This document shows, piece by piece, positions 1-9,379 of a stretch of DNA of 64,000 bases. This DNA is from Brachycybe producta (lineage: Eukaryota; Arthropoda; Diplopoda; Playtdesmida; Andrognathidae). The stretch is taken from contig JAUPFP010000016.1 of NCBI GenBank assembly GCA_036925085.1, positions 1,953,501 through 2,017,500 on the forward strand. The letters are read 5' to 3'. Under the pieces are notes generated by a model, which searched no databases, was not told the DNA's origin, and worked only from the letters and a program-made list of their open reading frames with translations. The position numbers and the translations under genes are program-made. Each line of letters begins with the position of its first letter. Within the stretch, counting starts at the first letter, position 1.

Positions 1-171
1 CTTCCGACCGTTCTTACTGATCCGCCGTTCATCAAAATAGCACCTCCCCCCAGTATGAGGCTAAGTGGAGGGGGACTTAAAGGGAGCGCAACGTTTTAAG
101 CAGCCCGGGGGGGGGGGGGGCGCAAAGTTTTATGCGGCGGGGGGGCGCAACCAAGCCTAGCTACGCCACTG
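1..171 (-). mobile_element. Terminus of a DNA transposon running off the left edge
   Basis: Read on the minus strand, this block begins at 171 with CAGTGGCGTAGCTAGG and then becomes C-rich and unusually GC-rich for the window. Termini of the style CAGTGGCGTAGC are common on hAT-like and similar cut-and-paste elements of marine animals (recalled, not searched). Inside it a unit of about 34 bp is repeated: GCGCAACGTTTTAAGC near 86 and GCGCAAAGTTTTATGC near 120, each followed by a G-run (107-120 is 14 G). The other end lies outside the window, so the class is unproven. Confidence 0.45.
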
Positions 172-1779
172 GGTGTGCAAGAAAACACTTTTAAGCATTG
201 CAAGAGTATTATTATAATATTGGCAATAAGAATTGCAATCAATTCAAGAACACAATTGCAGCGAACCTTGCTTTAAATATTGCCAATGTGATCGCCGCTT
301 AAGTCTATGTAGAGATGTTTTTTTCTGTACATTACTTAGTTATTTGAAAAATGAGTGGCAGGTGTAGGTACGGGTTCAGTTGTCATAACCTTCCTCCCCC
401 CTCCCCTTATAATATGTCTTACACATGTCAGATTATGCTTAGAAATTCATTTTGTATTGCATACTGTATAAGCTGCCCAATAGAACTTTAACCTTCACAA
501 GGATAGTCTATTATTCAATTTTTTTAATTTGCATGAAAACTTCTGTGTTGATTTTTTTGTTCTTCGTTTTTTTATTTCATTATTAATATTTGTAAAAAAA
601 AATTCCTCTCATGTACAATATGTGACAACATACATTAATTATTAAATATTTATAATCTGCTATTGTTTTTAATTAATAGCTAAATTTAAACAATTTGAAA
701 AAAGTATACAATTTTAATCAAAGTAAAATTGCTTAAATTCTTCATATAATCAATTTTTTTTAGAAACTTTTAAGATGAAATTGAAAGTATATTAGTGACT
801 AGAATAGTAAATCATTGAGAATACTTGTATTTACATTCTGAATTTTTTACTAATTATTTTTTAAGAAATTTTGAAAGTAATTAGGAAAAAAAGAACTTTA
901 AACGTTTTCAAACTATAAAAATATTTACTTTGTGAAAAGACATAAAAGTAAGTTTTGCTGTTTATTGCTTTTTTTAGTTCTGTTCTAATATATTTTAAAT
1001 TATTATTGAAATTTTAAATATTTTCAACAATTTATTTTTGTAGAAGAAGAAAAAAAGGGAATACATTTTTGAATAGTAGATTTTAAAGAATTCAACAAAT
1101 ATGAAAAATACACATTAATTTTAAAATGGGCAATCAATGGAGAAGCAAAATAAATTAAGACAATGCTGTAAGTATCTATTGTAGTACAATATCAAATTGA
1201 ATGAACAAACACGTCTAAAATGTTTAAATGTTTCAAAATTCATTTTCTATTGTGACCTAATGGAAACAGGGCATAATAAAGTATTCTTTTTTAAAATTTT
1301 CAGATATAATGAAATATTGTAAACCATACAAGAAACACGTGTGGAATTCGAGAAACTTGTTAATTATCATGCAAAAGACGTTCTTGAAAACAGCTTCTTT
1401 TTTATGTGTTATTTTTTGTGGACATCCCGTTGTGAAAATCCAATGTGCGGTTAAAAAAAAAGGTAAGATTCAACCATTCGATCTTCTTTTAATTTGTCGT
1501 TTTAAATATCATCGACTGATTGATTCTCACTCAAACCACCACCACCCTCCAATATGAATGAGTTTAATGACCATTTGTCATGACGTTTTCATCTCCATCA
1601 AATAACAATTTATTATTCTTTTTAAATCTTTTAAACACAACATAGGCTCTATAATATATGTTTTTAAAAGTTGAATTGATAATTAGGCGTTAATCTTGTC
1701 TTGTAATGAGAAAATTAATAATAATCAGTTTGAACTGACTGACATTTAATCATGAGGTCAAACAAACACTCTCTTTTTA
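172..1779. other. AT-rich non-coding DNA, nothing recognised
   Basis: Very AT-rich with many A and T runs. An 82-codon frame at 1309-1557 has no family resemblance and ends in His/Pro low complexity. I see no splice-bounded exon, RNA gene or repeat shared with the rest of the window. Confidence 0.5.
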
Positions 1780-1980
1780 CTTAGGTTCAAGTTCAAGAAG
1801 GGAAGCTTATCACTTGAACTTTCTTGAGCAGTGTGGTTCCATTATAGAAAAAATAATCCGCTTCATGGTTACATAATAAAACAAGTGGGTTTTTCTGTGT
1901 TGAAATTCTGTTCTTGAGGGTTCAAAGTTGCAGTTCAAACTGCTAAGCTTTTTTTTTTACTTCTTGAATTTTGGCCTTAA
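1780..1980. mobile_element. Family D palindromic element, copy 1
   Basis: The left arm reads TTAGGTTCAAGTTCAAGAAG, followed by ACTTGAACTTTCTTGAGCAG. The right arm returns in inverted form: GTTGAAATTCTG, GAGGGTTCAAAGTTGCAG, and finally CTTCTTGAATTTTGGCC. The arms are diverged but pair over most of their length, so the element folds into one imperfect hairpin of about 200 bp. The same arms recur near 12.4, 20.1, 20.9, 22.0, 22.5, 23.5, 46.1 and 50.4 kb. No coding capacity; this is a MITE or foldback element of unknown superfamily. Confidence 0.65.
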
Positions 1981-2764
1981 AAATTTTCTCAAAGTAAAAA
2001 AATAAAACTTTCAAAGTATAAAAAAGGTGCTTAAGTCTTTAATATTATTACCTGTAATTTATTTAAAAAAAAAACATTTCATTTTTTTTCTCAAACATTT
2101 TAAATGATTTATGAAAGTTTGTACAAGAAAAATGTGTTTACATGCAACTGTATGAACTCTTCTCATAAGATACAGCCAATATATTATATAAAATTGTATA
2201 AGGTCCTATAGTGAGACTTGTAATTTTTTAAATCACTTATATATAGGCCTACATACAAAATAAATAGCTATAGGGGTCTTCTTATTCCCCCACCCCTCCT
2301 TTCCTGTTTTCTATTAGTAAAAGAAAAAGTGTAGGCATATTTATAACTGTCATCACATTTTTAGGCGCGGAATGTATGGAATATGTATAAAAGGGCCTTA
2401 ACTATGTGTTAACTAGGATAAAATATAGACTTGTTCTTTTTTATATTTGAAGAAAAAAAAATGATGACGGCCATTTTTGTTCGGATAATTTTTTGTGTGC
2501 AGCTGCGTTTGCCTGTCTTTTGTTGGAAGAGGGATGGATGGGCATTTTTAAAAAAAAAAAACGGGTTGTCACGTAACCCATTCGTCTTTGTGACTAGAAA
2601 TAGCAAGATGATGTAATTCGGAAATGCCAAACCTTTTATGTTGACCAAGGGACAAATGTAGATTAATTTTCTTTATGTATTAATAATAGGAAGTTTGCAT
2701 TACCATAAATCTATTACAACTTTTAATATTTTACAGCAACTGCATGCAGTAAAATGCTATATTA
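1981..2764. other. AT-rich non-coding DNA
   Basis: No gene or RNA is supported. Frames of 60-80 codons overlap on both strands around 2409-2648; they consist of Lys/Phe runs over poly(A)/poly(T) and I do not accept them. Confidence 0.5.
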
Positions 2765-3148
2765 AATTGGTTTTGGGTGGACATTTACATTTTTCTCTGG
2801 AACTCTTGATATTATTCTGTCTTTCAGGTGCAACATAAAGTTGAATGTGTTTTGCAAACTAGAAAGGGTAGCTCAGATATGTAGCTTTGATGTTGATAAC
2901 TTTCAAAATAAGCTTTTTTATTTGAGTTTGAAAATAATCCAATGTGAAGCAGACGATATTCTTTTATATTTGTCTATAAAAAGTTTATTTTGATATCAAC
3001 ATTAAAATACTGTACCCTTAAAGTGATTAAGGTACCCTTCTAGTGATTAAGGTACCCTTCTAGGTTCTAAAACCCTTTATAGTTTTTCTAAATTTTGTTC
3101 CTGAAAGACAGAATAATAACCTGATTTGTGAACCAGCTTAAATAGTTG
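2765..3148. mobile_element. Foldback A, copy 1
   Basis: Long inverted arms. The left arm holds ATTATTCTGTCTTTCAGG and AACTAGAAAGGGTAGCTC; the right arm returns TACCCTTCTAG..TTCTAAAA and CCTGAAAGACAGAATAATAA. Between them, ATGTTGATAACTTTCAAAATAAGC pairs with the inverted form around 2985-3003. The unit GTGATTAAGGTACCCTTCTA is tandemly doubled at 3023-3042 and 3043-3062, a copy-specific duplication. The same architecture occurs at 11.1 and 60.4 kb, with partial copies elsewhere. Non-coding; superfamily unknown. Confidence 0.75.
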
Positions 3149-3307
3149 AATCAAAACTCTTCGCAAAAAGAAAGCTACAATAACTTCTTTTTTACTTAAA
3201 AACGACTAAATAATTCAAAATAGTAGTTGGCAAATGAATTGTTGTGAGGGAGTAAAAAAAAGCCCTCTAATACTAGTAGTATACAGTAAGTAAGTCATAA
3301 TTTTGTC

Positions 3308-3450
3308 AGGGGTTTACTCCCCCGAGGCGTAACTGTTTTTACCGTTACCCAACCTATGGCACCCGTGGGTAGGTCACAAGTGGGCCCGGGGTTGCCCATC
3401 CCCATGCCGGGTCCTAACCGACCGGGATCGGCCGACGCTTTTTCGACAGT
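3308..3450. repeat. GC-rich block of transposon or satellite style
   Basis: About 140 bp of sharply higher GC in an AT-rich setting, with motifs such as GTGGGCCCGGGGTTGCCCATC and ATGCCGGGTCCTAACCGACC. The style (GGGCC, GGTTGCC and CCCAT words) resembles the GC-rich core at 5060-5175, although the two do not align cleanly. I infer a repeat-derived island rather than a gene; no long frame crosses it. Confidence 0.4.
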
Positions 3451-3660
3451 AAAAATGTCTTATAAACGAACACTTCAGCCTTTACTGGGTGGTACAATTT
3501 CATTTTAAAACAAATATCTCAGAAATTATAAAAGCTACAGTAGTTAATTGTTAATAACATATCAAAATCTAATTATACAAAAAAAAATAGAATAAATTTA
3601 TAGAGAATTAAAAAATTAAGTGGTTTTTTTTTTAAAAAAGAAATTAAACTTAATATTTCA

Positions 3661-3740
3661 GTTTGATGTTTGTTGAATTTGGCGCTTATTCAATTTGTCG
3701 TTTGCTCAATTTGCCCCTTATTGAGTTCGCCTTTTATGAT
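3661..3740 (+). repeat. Degenerate ~17-bp minisatellite, CAATTTGGCGCTTGTT type
   Basis: Four or five successive degenerate units: GAATTTGGCGCTTATT, CAATTTGTCGTTTGCT, CAATTTGCCCCTTATT and GAGTTCGCCTTTTATG. The same unit forms long arrays at 18110-18417 and, in inverted halves, at 45105-45260. Dispersal of one minisatellite unit to three loci suggests that it travels inside a mobile element. Confidence 0.65.
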
Positions 3741-3837
3741 TTGGGAGATTTTTAATTTTAAATAATGTAAATTGAAAAAAAAAAAGCCATTGAATTTGTG
3801 CCTCGGATCCAGTAGTGACCTCTGAGTAGCTCCAGTA

Positions 3838-4034
3838 CACAGGCAAGTGTGCCCAGCAGTAAAATTTTGTTGGCCCCGAATTTTAAGGAGCGTCAGCAGT
3901 ATCTAATTGGTTTGTTACTTGGTCTGATGTCACATGCCTCGCCCTTTTCAATTTCTAATTGGTTGATGTTTGGTCTGACGCTCATAAAAAGGGCGTGGCC
4001 AACAAAATGTTACTGCTTGGCAGAGATACCTGTG
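3838..4034. mobile_element. 197-bp palindromic MITE
   Basis: About 40-bp terminal inverted repeats. The left arm is CACAGGCAAGTGTGCCCAGC, then AGTAAAATTTTGTTGGCC; the right arm is GGCCAACAAAATGTTACTGC, then TTGGCAGAGATACCTGTG. A second inner pair, GGAGCGTCAG and CTGACGCTC, extends the hairpin. CTAATTGGTTTGTTAC..TTGGTCTGATG is echoed by CTAATTGGTTGATG..TTTGGTCTGACG at 3956-3982. CAGTA flanks it at 3833-3837 and, two bases beyond the right end, at 4037-4041, possibly a target duplication. The 81-codon frame across it is incidental. Confidence 0.7.
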
Positions 4035-4080
4035 TTCAGTACTGACTTCATGATAAAAGTTATGAAATTAAAATATTTAC

Positions 4081-4093
4081 GCCACACCCTGTA
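4081..4093 (-). mobile_element. Solo end of a TA-flanked (family I) element
   Basis: GCCACACCCTG followed by TA matches the right termini of the family I elements at 11.9, 34.1 and 41.2 kb. No matching left end was found nearby, so this is a fragment or a chance match. Confidence 0.35.
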
Positions 4094-4381
4094 GTAATTT
4101 TATAACATTCTATTTGAAATTTGATTTTGAAACTGGATTTTAAAAGTAGAAATATTTTTATTTGTTTTGTTATTGAATTTCCTGCTTATTTTTATTTGTT
4201 CGTTTGTTTTCAATACTTCAGACTCGTGTACCAAATTATCACAGGTCTACCTGAATGAATTGTTATGTTTCCTGTCTATGGGCATAATTGCCTCCACCCT
4301 CCATCCCTCCCATGTAGAACTTTTTATTATTATTATTATAAAAAAAAAGATAAACGAGCAGAAATGTGTATGATTCTTTTC

Positions 4382-4423
<42 letters not shown>

Positions 4424-4424
4424 T
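4382..4424. repeat. (TAA)n microsatellite
   Basis: About 14 uninterrupted TAA/ATA units. It generates the poly-Tyr and poly-Ile frames on both strands between 4167 and 4549, which are not genes. Confidence 0.95.
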
Positions 4425-4794
4425 AATACACATTCTTTATAATATATGAATGAGAGAAAATAAGCCTTATTTTTTGAACGATTATTATCTAAACTTTTTT
4501 TAATCGTGTGAAAAAAGGATCTATGATGATTTTTTTTTACATGTAACATTAAATCAAAGCTATGATATTACCACTTTATGGTTTTTCTATATTGTTGTTG
4601 TTCATGGGCAAAACAGGATAAACCACACAATGCTTTTTTTTATTTATGCCAAGCATGAATAACCTTTTATTATAATAAACAAACAAATGACAAAATAAAA
4701 ATGACATAACCAGAGAATGTAGTGAAATTTGAATGAACCCACAAGAAAGTTTACATTTCATTTTATTATATGCATGTATATGACAATTTTTTCG

Positions 4795-4801
<7 letters not shown>

Positions 4802-4856
<55 letters not shown>

Positions 4857-4858
4857 GT
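4802..4858. repeat. (CT)n microsatellite
   Basis: A pure CT run of about 47 bp, then one TTT interruption and a short CT tail. The opposite strand reads as an Arg-Glu repeat, which explains the 96-codon frame at 4576-4866. Confidence 0.95.
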
Positions 4859-4952
4859 ATTTTCATAATGAAAATTTATAATTTTCTTTTAAATTTTTGT
4901 TTGGTTTGAACGTATTATGTCAATTGAGTTTATTTTAACTGCCTAGTTTAAA

Positions 4953-5256
4953 CCGTGAGGTTAATGTAAGTTAAAGTCAGTTCGCTCTCTACTGCGCATG
5001 TACAGAATACAGTCACTGAAGTATCGTCCATTTTTTTACCGACTAAAAAGTGGTGACGGTCCAAGGTCTGTTGATGTACGGCATCGGGTGTCGGCAACCC
5101 GTGCCCAGATCCGACCCCCGTGTTTTTTTCTGGGCTCAATGGGGCCGATTTGGGGTACACGTCTTCCATAGAAACTCGTGTTAAAGTAGACTAATTCAAA
5201 TAGTGCATTTGAATAATGCACATGTGCAATGGAGACCACATTCATTAACCTCATGG
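4953..5256. mobile_element. Family J element, long copy with GC-rich core
   Basis: Outer arms are CCGTGAGGTTAATG at the left and CATTAACCTCATGG at the right. The subterminal left motif CGCTCTCTACTGCGCATG is met on the right by a diverged CATGTGCAATGGAGACC. The core at 5060-5175 is much richer in GC (GTCGGCAACCCGTGCCC, GGGCTCAATGGGGCCG). A short palindromic relative lies at 21360-21475 with the same CTCTCTACTG and CATGTGC words. Frames on the minus strand (73 and 72 codons) overlap each other and match nothing known. Confidence 0.65.
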
Positions 5257-5480
5257 TCAGAACTGGGCTTAAAAAACTAATAAAAAAATGGTTAATAAAC
5301 TTATAAATAATATTATATGCAGTTCCAGGCCAAATTATTAGACTCAGTTGCGGTTTTTTATTATTATTTCTACATTTATTTCCGTATTAAGTTCATTTTA
5401 AACATTTTACACTTAATAAAAATTTGTATTATTGTATTAATAATTCAAGTATTAATTCAGTAAATACAAATGAATAACAG

Positions 5481-5545
5481 TGGCGGTCCCCTGCGGAGCT
5501 TGGTTTGGTTGCGCCCAGCCCGCCCGCTATTTGCTAGAGGTAGTA
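5481..5545 (+). mobile_element. GC-rich transposon terminus, CAGTGGCGG type
   Basis: CAGTGGCGGTCCCCTGCGG, followed by TTGGTTTGGTTGCGCCC, resembles the left-edge element (CAGTGGCGTAGC..TTGGTTGCGCCC at 171, minus strand). The shared TTGGTTGCGCCC supports a related terminus. The body downstream is AT-rich and no partner end was found. Confidence 0.4.
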
Positions 5546-5689
5546 GGACAGATAGTAGATACTGAAGTTACATGTACATCAATGGAAGCATTTCGTGTAT
5601 CACCATATGAACGCCTATATTTGTGTTATATGTAAATTCAGTATCCATCATACTCGTATCGTTTTGTGAAACTAGTCTAATATCTAGTA

Positions 5690-5990
5690 CACACTTGATA
5701 ATTTAAATGCATTTAAATAATAAATGTGTTCTACAGAGCCCTGTGAAGGGAAAACAAACAATATGCCGTTGAATTCAATTTATTCAGTTAATAATATAAA
5801 AATATTGAGTTAATTTACTTCAATATAATATCTAAACTATTAACAAAATATTGATTCAGTATTTCAATTTAAAATATTAATAATAAAGTCAATTTTTATT
5901 TGGGTTTATGTCCTTAACTGGATTCCGTATAATTCACCTATAAACACATCTAATTTGAATTCATTTAACTCATGTGTTTACAAGGTATAA
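5690..5990 (-). repeat. Repeat L, copy 1 (inverted relative to 19.6 kb)
   Basis: About 300 bp match the reverse complement of 19565-19875 with scattered substitutions. Anchors are AATGTGTTCTACAGAGCCCT, CTTAACTGGATTCCGTATAA and TTTGAATTCATTTAACTC. The flanks differ, so this is a dispersed element rather than a segmental duplication. No terminal inverted repeat or coding frame is visible; it could be a MITE interior or a fragment of a larger element. Confidence 0.75.
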
Positions 5991-7034
5991 GAAGAAGCCT
6001 GGTTAAGTTAGATTCTAACTTGACTGGGCTGAACTGAGCCTCAATTTTTTTGCTTTTTTACTTTGTTAATTTATAAATGTATTCAAAATTACAAAAAAAA
6101 AAAAAAATGTCATTCCAAAAATAACTTTTTCATTTTTAGATGATGAGTTGATAACAGCCTTTATGGTACACATTTGTGTGTGCAAGTCTACTGATTCATC
6201 CCATTCTATTCTATTATAATTCGATAAATAACTCCCCCCCCCCCGCTTATAGTACATTATAATTGTTGACATCCATCTGTCAGTAAAATAATCTTTTATT
6301 TTGGGACTTCATTCTGATGCTATTACTCATAATACATTTAATTATTACTATTGTTATATTATATATAGAAATAATATAAAATAACTGTGAGGATGCAGGA
6401 AGTACAAAAAGAATTAAAACATTTTTTTTTACTAATTCGAATGAATTGCAAAAGTTTTTTTCTAAATTGTATATTTTATGTTAATGCGTACTTTTTTTTA
6501 GTTTTAGGTGATGATGGGTGAGGATATATATTTTTTTATTATTATTATGGAAAGGGGAAATCAGTTATTTTTTTATGTATGATGATTCTTTTTATTGTTT
6601 TCTGGATGAATATTTTTTAAGTCAATTTAGATGCATAGGTTTTTTATTTCTTTTATATTTTTTCATGGGCATTATGATTTTGAAAAGCTTTCATATACAT
6701 ACACATACCGGAAGCACTATTGTATATGGTTGCTCAGATTATTATTATTATTAGTGTTATCATCATCTAGGTATGGGTGGAGGTTTAATATCCTGCCAAA
6801 TATTTTTTTGACAATAAAACCATACTAATGTTGAAAAGTATGGTTTTTTTTTTACATACAAATTCATCATTTTACACATTTTTTTTTTACTGTTTTGATA
6901 TTTTCAATTTTTTTTAACAAATGTTTGCTGCTTCCATTAACTAACTTTAACCGGTTTTAAAGTTATTTCTAGATTTCTACAGTTAATGATGCAACTTTTC
7001 TGATACACTGATATAAATTCAAAAAGTTACTAAA
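5991..7034. other. AT-rich non-coding DNA
   Basis: It contains poly(A) near 6092, an 11-C run at 6234-6244 and T-rich tracts. Two overlapping frames (6518-6754 and 6631-6828) run over T-rich sequence and are not credible genes. Confidence 0.5.
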
Positions 7035-7108
7035 ACTTTTGATAAGTTTGTGTTATGAAAACAAACTTAAGAAAAAAATGTGAAGGATGCTTATTTTGGA
7101 AACTAGAA
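7035..7108. mobile_element. Foldback A, half copy cut by MITE B
   Basis: AACTTAAGAAAAAAATGTG followed by TTTTGGAAACTAGAAGGGTA matches the left arm of foldback A at 60.4 kb (AACTTAAGAAAAACTTAA, TTTTAGAAACTAGAAGGGTA). The match stops where MITE B begins, and the rest of the foldback is absent. Confidence 0.5.
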
Positions 7109-7268
7109 GGGTAAAAGAAGAATCACACATGCTGAAAAAATACTAGAAAATAAAAATAGAAATAAAAAATTGTGTGTTCCTGTACACTCAGAAGATATAT
7201 GGCGCTCCTAGTAAATGCCTTCTTACAAAGTGAAATTCAGTGGGATTCAGCATGTGTGATCCTTTCCC
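7109..7268. mobile_element. MITE B, copy 1
   Basis: The ends are GGGTAAAAGAAGAATCACAC and its inverted counterpart, TTCAGCATGTGTGATCCTTTCCC. Internal words such as ATATGGCGCTCCTAGTAAATG and TTACAAAGTGAAATTCAGTG are shared, in one orientation or the other, with the copies at 27.8, 40.6 and 63.6 kb. It is non-autonomous with no frame. The best-bounded copy, at 40.6 kb, has TTA target duplications, which suggests a PIF/Harbinger-like transposase acting in trans (inference). Confidence 0.75.
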
Positions 7269-7284
7269 AAGACAATAAAACTCG

Positions 7285-7400
7285 GAATATGATTTCTACT
7301 GGCAAATAATATCCGCTTTCCTTTGCGTTCAAAGGTTCACATACATTACAATAAAACACTTCAAGAACATTTTTGAAGATGTTTGTAGAATGGATAAATA
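7285..7400 (+). mobile_element. MITE C, 5' fragment
   Basis: TCCGCTTTCCTTTGCGTTCAAAGGTT..CACATACATTACAATA matches the 5' part of MITE C copies at 28.1 and 63.5 kb (CTGCTTTTCTTTGCGTTCAAGGGTT). It lies immediately before a second, longer copy. Confidence 0.6.
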
Positions 7401-7430
7401 AATATTATGAAGGAGCACAAAGTAAGGTCT

Positions 7431-8060
7431 GGATCCTACATGCGTGAAAAAGGCAGACGATGCATATCTGCTTTCCGTTGTGTTCAGTGACACATTCCAT
7501 TAAAAAGATATCAAGTTCATTTTTAGTTTTTTAATTTGAAATTGAATAATTACTAGGCAATCAGCCCAAAAGGCTTGTGGCAGAGGAATTATTTAGTCCA
7601 AAAGCAGCTTAGAAGAGCAGTGTCAAAATTAGTTTCTATCACTGTAACAATTCCTCATGCAAATAGTATAGTATAGTATATATGCCTTGTTGATTTGCGC
7701 CAATATAAATTCCCCAAATGAGAACATTCCCAATGCACCATTTCCTCTGGAAGTTAATTCCATTTTCGATTTACCCTAATTACATTTGACCAAAAATACG
7801 AATCTTTATATGCGAAAATCTCTTATTTTTTTAGAGTGGTCATGTATAATAACGAAGAAATATTAGGAAGAGCCATAAAAAATGATGCATCTGAACTTCT
7901 GAAGAACGCCTTTCTATTGGATAATAAAATGTAATAAAGAAAGCCTGGCAGCATAGAAAAAATTGAAACAAATTTCACTTTTTTCTTCTATCAAATAAAT
8001 AGAATAAATTAAAAGTCAAGATTCTGTTTTCAGTCACATTTTCTGGTGGCTTCTGGTTTT
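7431..8060 (+). mobile_element. MITE C, copy split by a LINE 3' end
   Basis: It starts GGATCCTACATGCGTGAAAAA and ends TTTTCAGTCACATTTTCTGG..TGGCTTCTGG. Its 5' part (to about 7540) and its 3' part (from about 7845: ATTAGGAAGAGCCATAAAAA, TGATGCATCTG, CTGGCAGCATAGAAAAAATTG) both match uninterrupted MITE C copies at 24.0 and 28.1 kb. About 300 bp of minus-strand LINE sequence separates them. The usual length is 340-380 bp, so the insertion explains the 630 bp. No coding capacity. Confidence 0.7.
7541..7835 (-). pseudogene. LINE (CR1/L2-like) 3' end, inserted in MITE C
   Basis: Read on the minus strand it carries a decayed C-terminus of a non-LTR retrotransposon ORF2 (EIFAYKDSYFWS, then RVNRKWN, a stop, then LPEEMV). 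A 3' tail follows: CTCTGCCACAAGCCTTTTGG, then GCTGATTGCCTAGTAATTA. Both parts align with the better copy at 57402-57840. ORF2 encodes endonuclease and reverse transcriptase; only the tail downstream of the polymerase domain remains, the normal 5' truncation. Stops make it dead. Confidence 0.7.
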
Positions 8061-9278
8061 ATTTAATTTTTATCTATAAAAAACTGGAACTGTTACATAC
8101 AAAACTAAATTTTATTAAATTCTTACATACTGTAGACTTATTCTTTCTTGCAGCCACAAAATAAGACTCTAGATTGAAGGAATACAAATATTTATTTCTA
8201 TATATTTTTTTTCCTTTCAATTTTGAAGAGAATAATTAGAAAAGAGAAGAAAGTGTTCATTAAACATCATTTTGAGAAATAATAAAAAAATGACCCCTTT
8301 CTCTATCTGAAAACTTTCTGTATGTACACTGTATGTATATATAAAACATACATAATATGCCTGAGAGTATGGTAGTTTAACATGTTTTGCGCGTGCTCGA
8401 ATGAGCACATCCTACAAAAGCATTCATTGCCCCTGAGTAGTGAGTATGTAGGCCCCACAAATACTACTACTACTACTACTACCCACCCCATGTACCGTTC
8501 CAAAAACTCATATTAGTGTTCGCTTGAATGTGCAACTAAAAGTTTAATTATTATCAGTGCTACTAAAGCATGTTTGAGCTAATAACGGTGTGAAAGATAC
8601 TGGTTTTCATTATGTTAGCTCATGACTTTTTTTTTGTTCTACTTTTCTATTTCTTTTCTGGTGTGCTTATGTATCTTGTTTATATATTCTACTTTCTATG
8701 TATACTTTCATATGGGTGTGTATATATACATATATACAGTATATATGATGCATACACACACATTGCAACTCCAATTAGAAACAAAAGAGGTGGTGTACTA
8801 GAGAGTGAGTGAGAGGGGGGAGGTGAAAGATGGAAAAAAATGTAAATGAGACTTTTCTGATGCTCTTACTATATACTAATATATATATGTGTGTACTTAA
8901 ATATACAAGAGATTCATGAACATTAAAGCTTTTAAATTAAAAGATAAAGGATGCATCGGTTTGTGAGCAGAACATTTATTTGTGTTTACTAATGTTTTAT
9001 TTGAATAAGCACACTTTTAATGTTGAGAGACAGAGAGAGAAAAAAAAGCAAAAAAAAAAAAGATCTTTCACATTTATTGAACTTTTGTTTTAATTTTTTT
9101 TATGTAGAAAAGAAAATTTCTGACAAGTTCTACAAGCTGTAATCATGCTAGCTATGTTTTGCAGCCAAGTTTGCTTGCACTCAATGAAATAGCCAGATAG
9201 CCAACAGCGAGTACACTTACTATTACACTGTACATTTTGCAAAGCTTGCATACACAGTATGTCGCATCCATTTGGTTA
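8061..9278. other. Non-coding, with (TAC)n at 8462-8482
   Basis: AT-rich, with a seven-unit TAC repeat, TATA-rich tracts and purine runs near 8800 and 9040. Short frames on both strands are not supported as genes. Confidence 0.5.
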
Positions 9279-9379
9279 ATTGTCCATTACACGAAATGTA
9301 TGTTCATTTCTAGTTTTGCATCTCAAGCCAATTTAAATTCATTTCGCGAAACAGACTTGCATTTCGTGTAATGGACAAT
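9279..9379. mobile_element. 101-bp MITE with 20-bp perfect inverted ends
   Basis: ATTGTCCATTACACGAAATG at 9279-9298 is matched exactly by its reverse complement at 9360-9379, with a 61-bp spacer. The similarity extends outwards a few bases (GGTTA against TGACACC). Perfect arms suggest recent activity or homogenisation. No second copy was found in this window. Confidence 0.6.

Noticed and set aside
4247..4866. 100- and 96-codon minus-strand frames
   Set aside because: They are translations of (TAA)n and (CT)n microsatellites.
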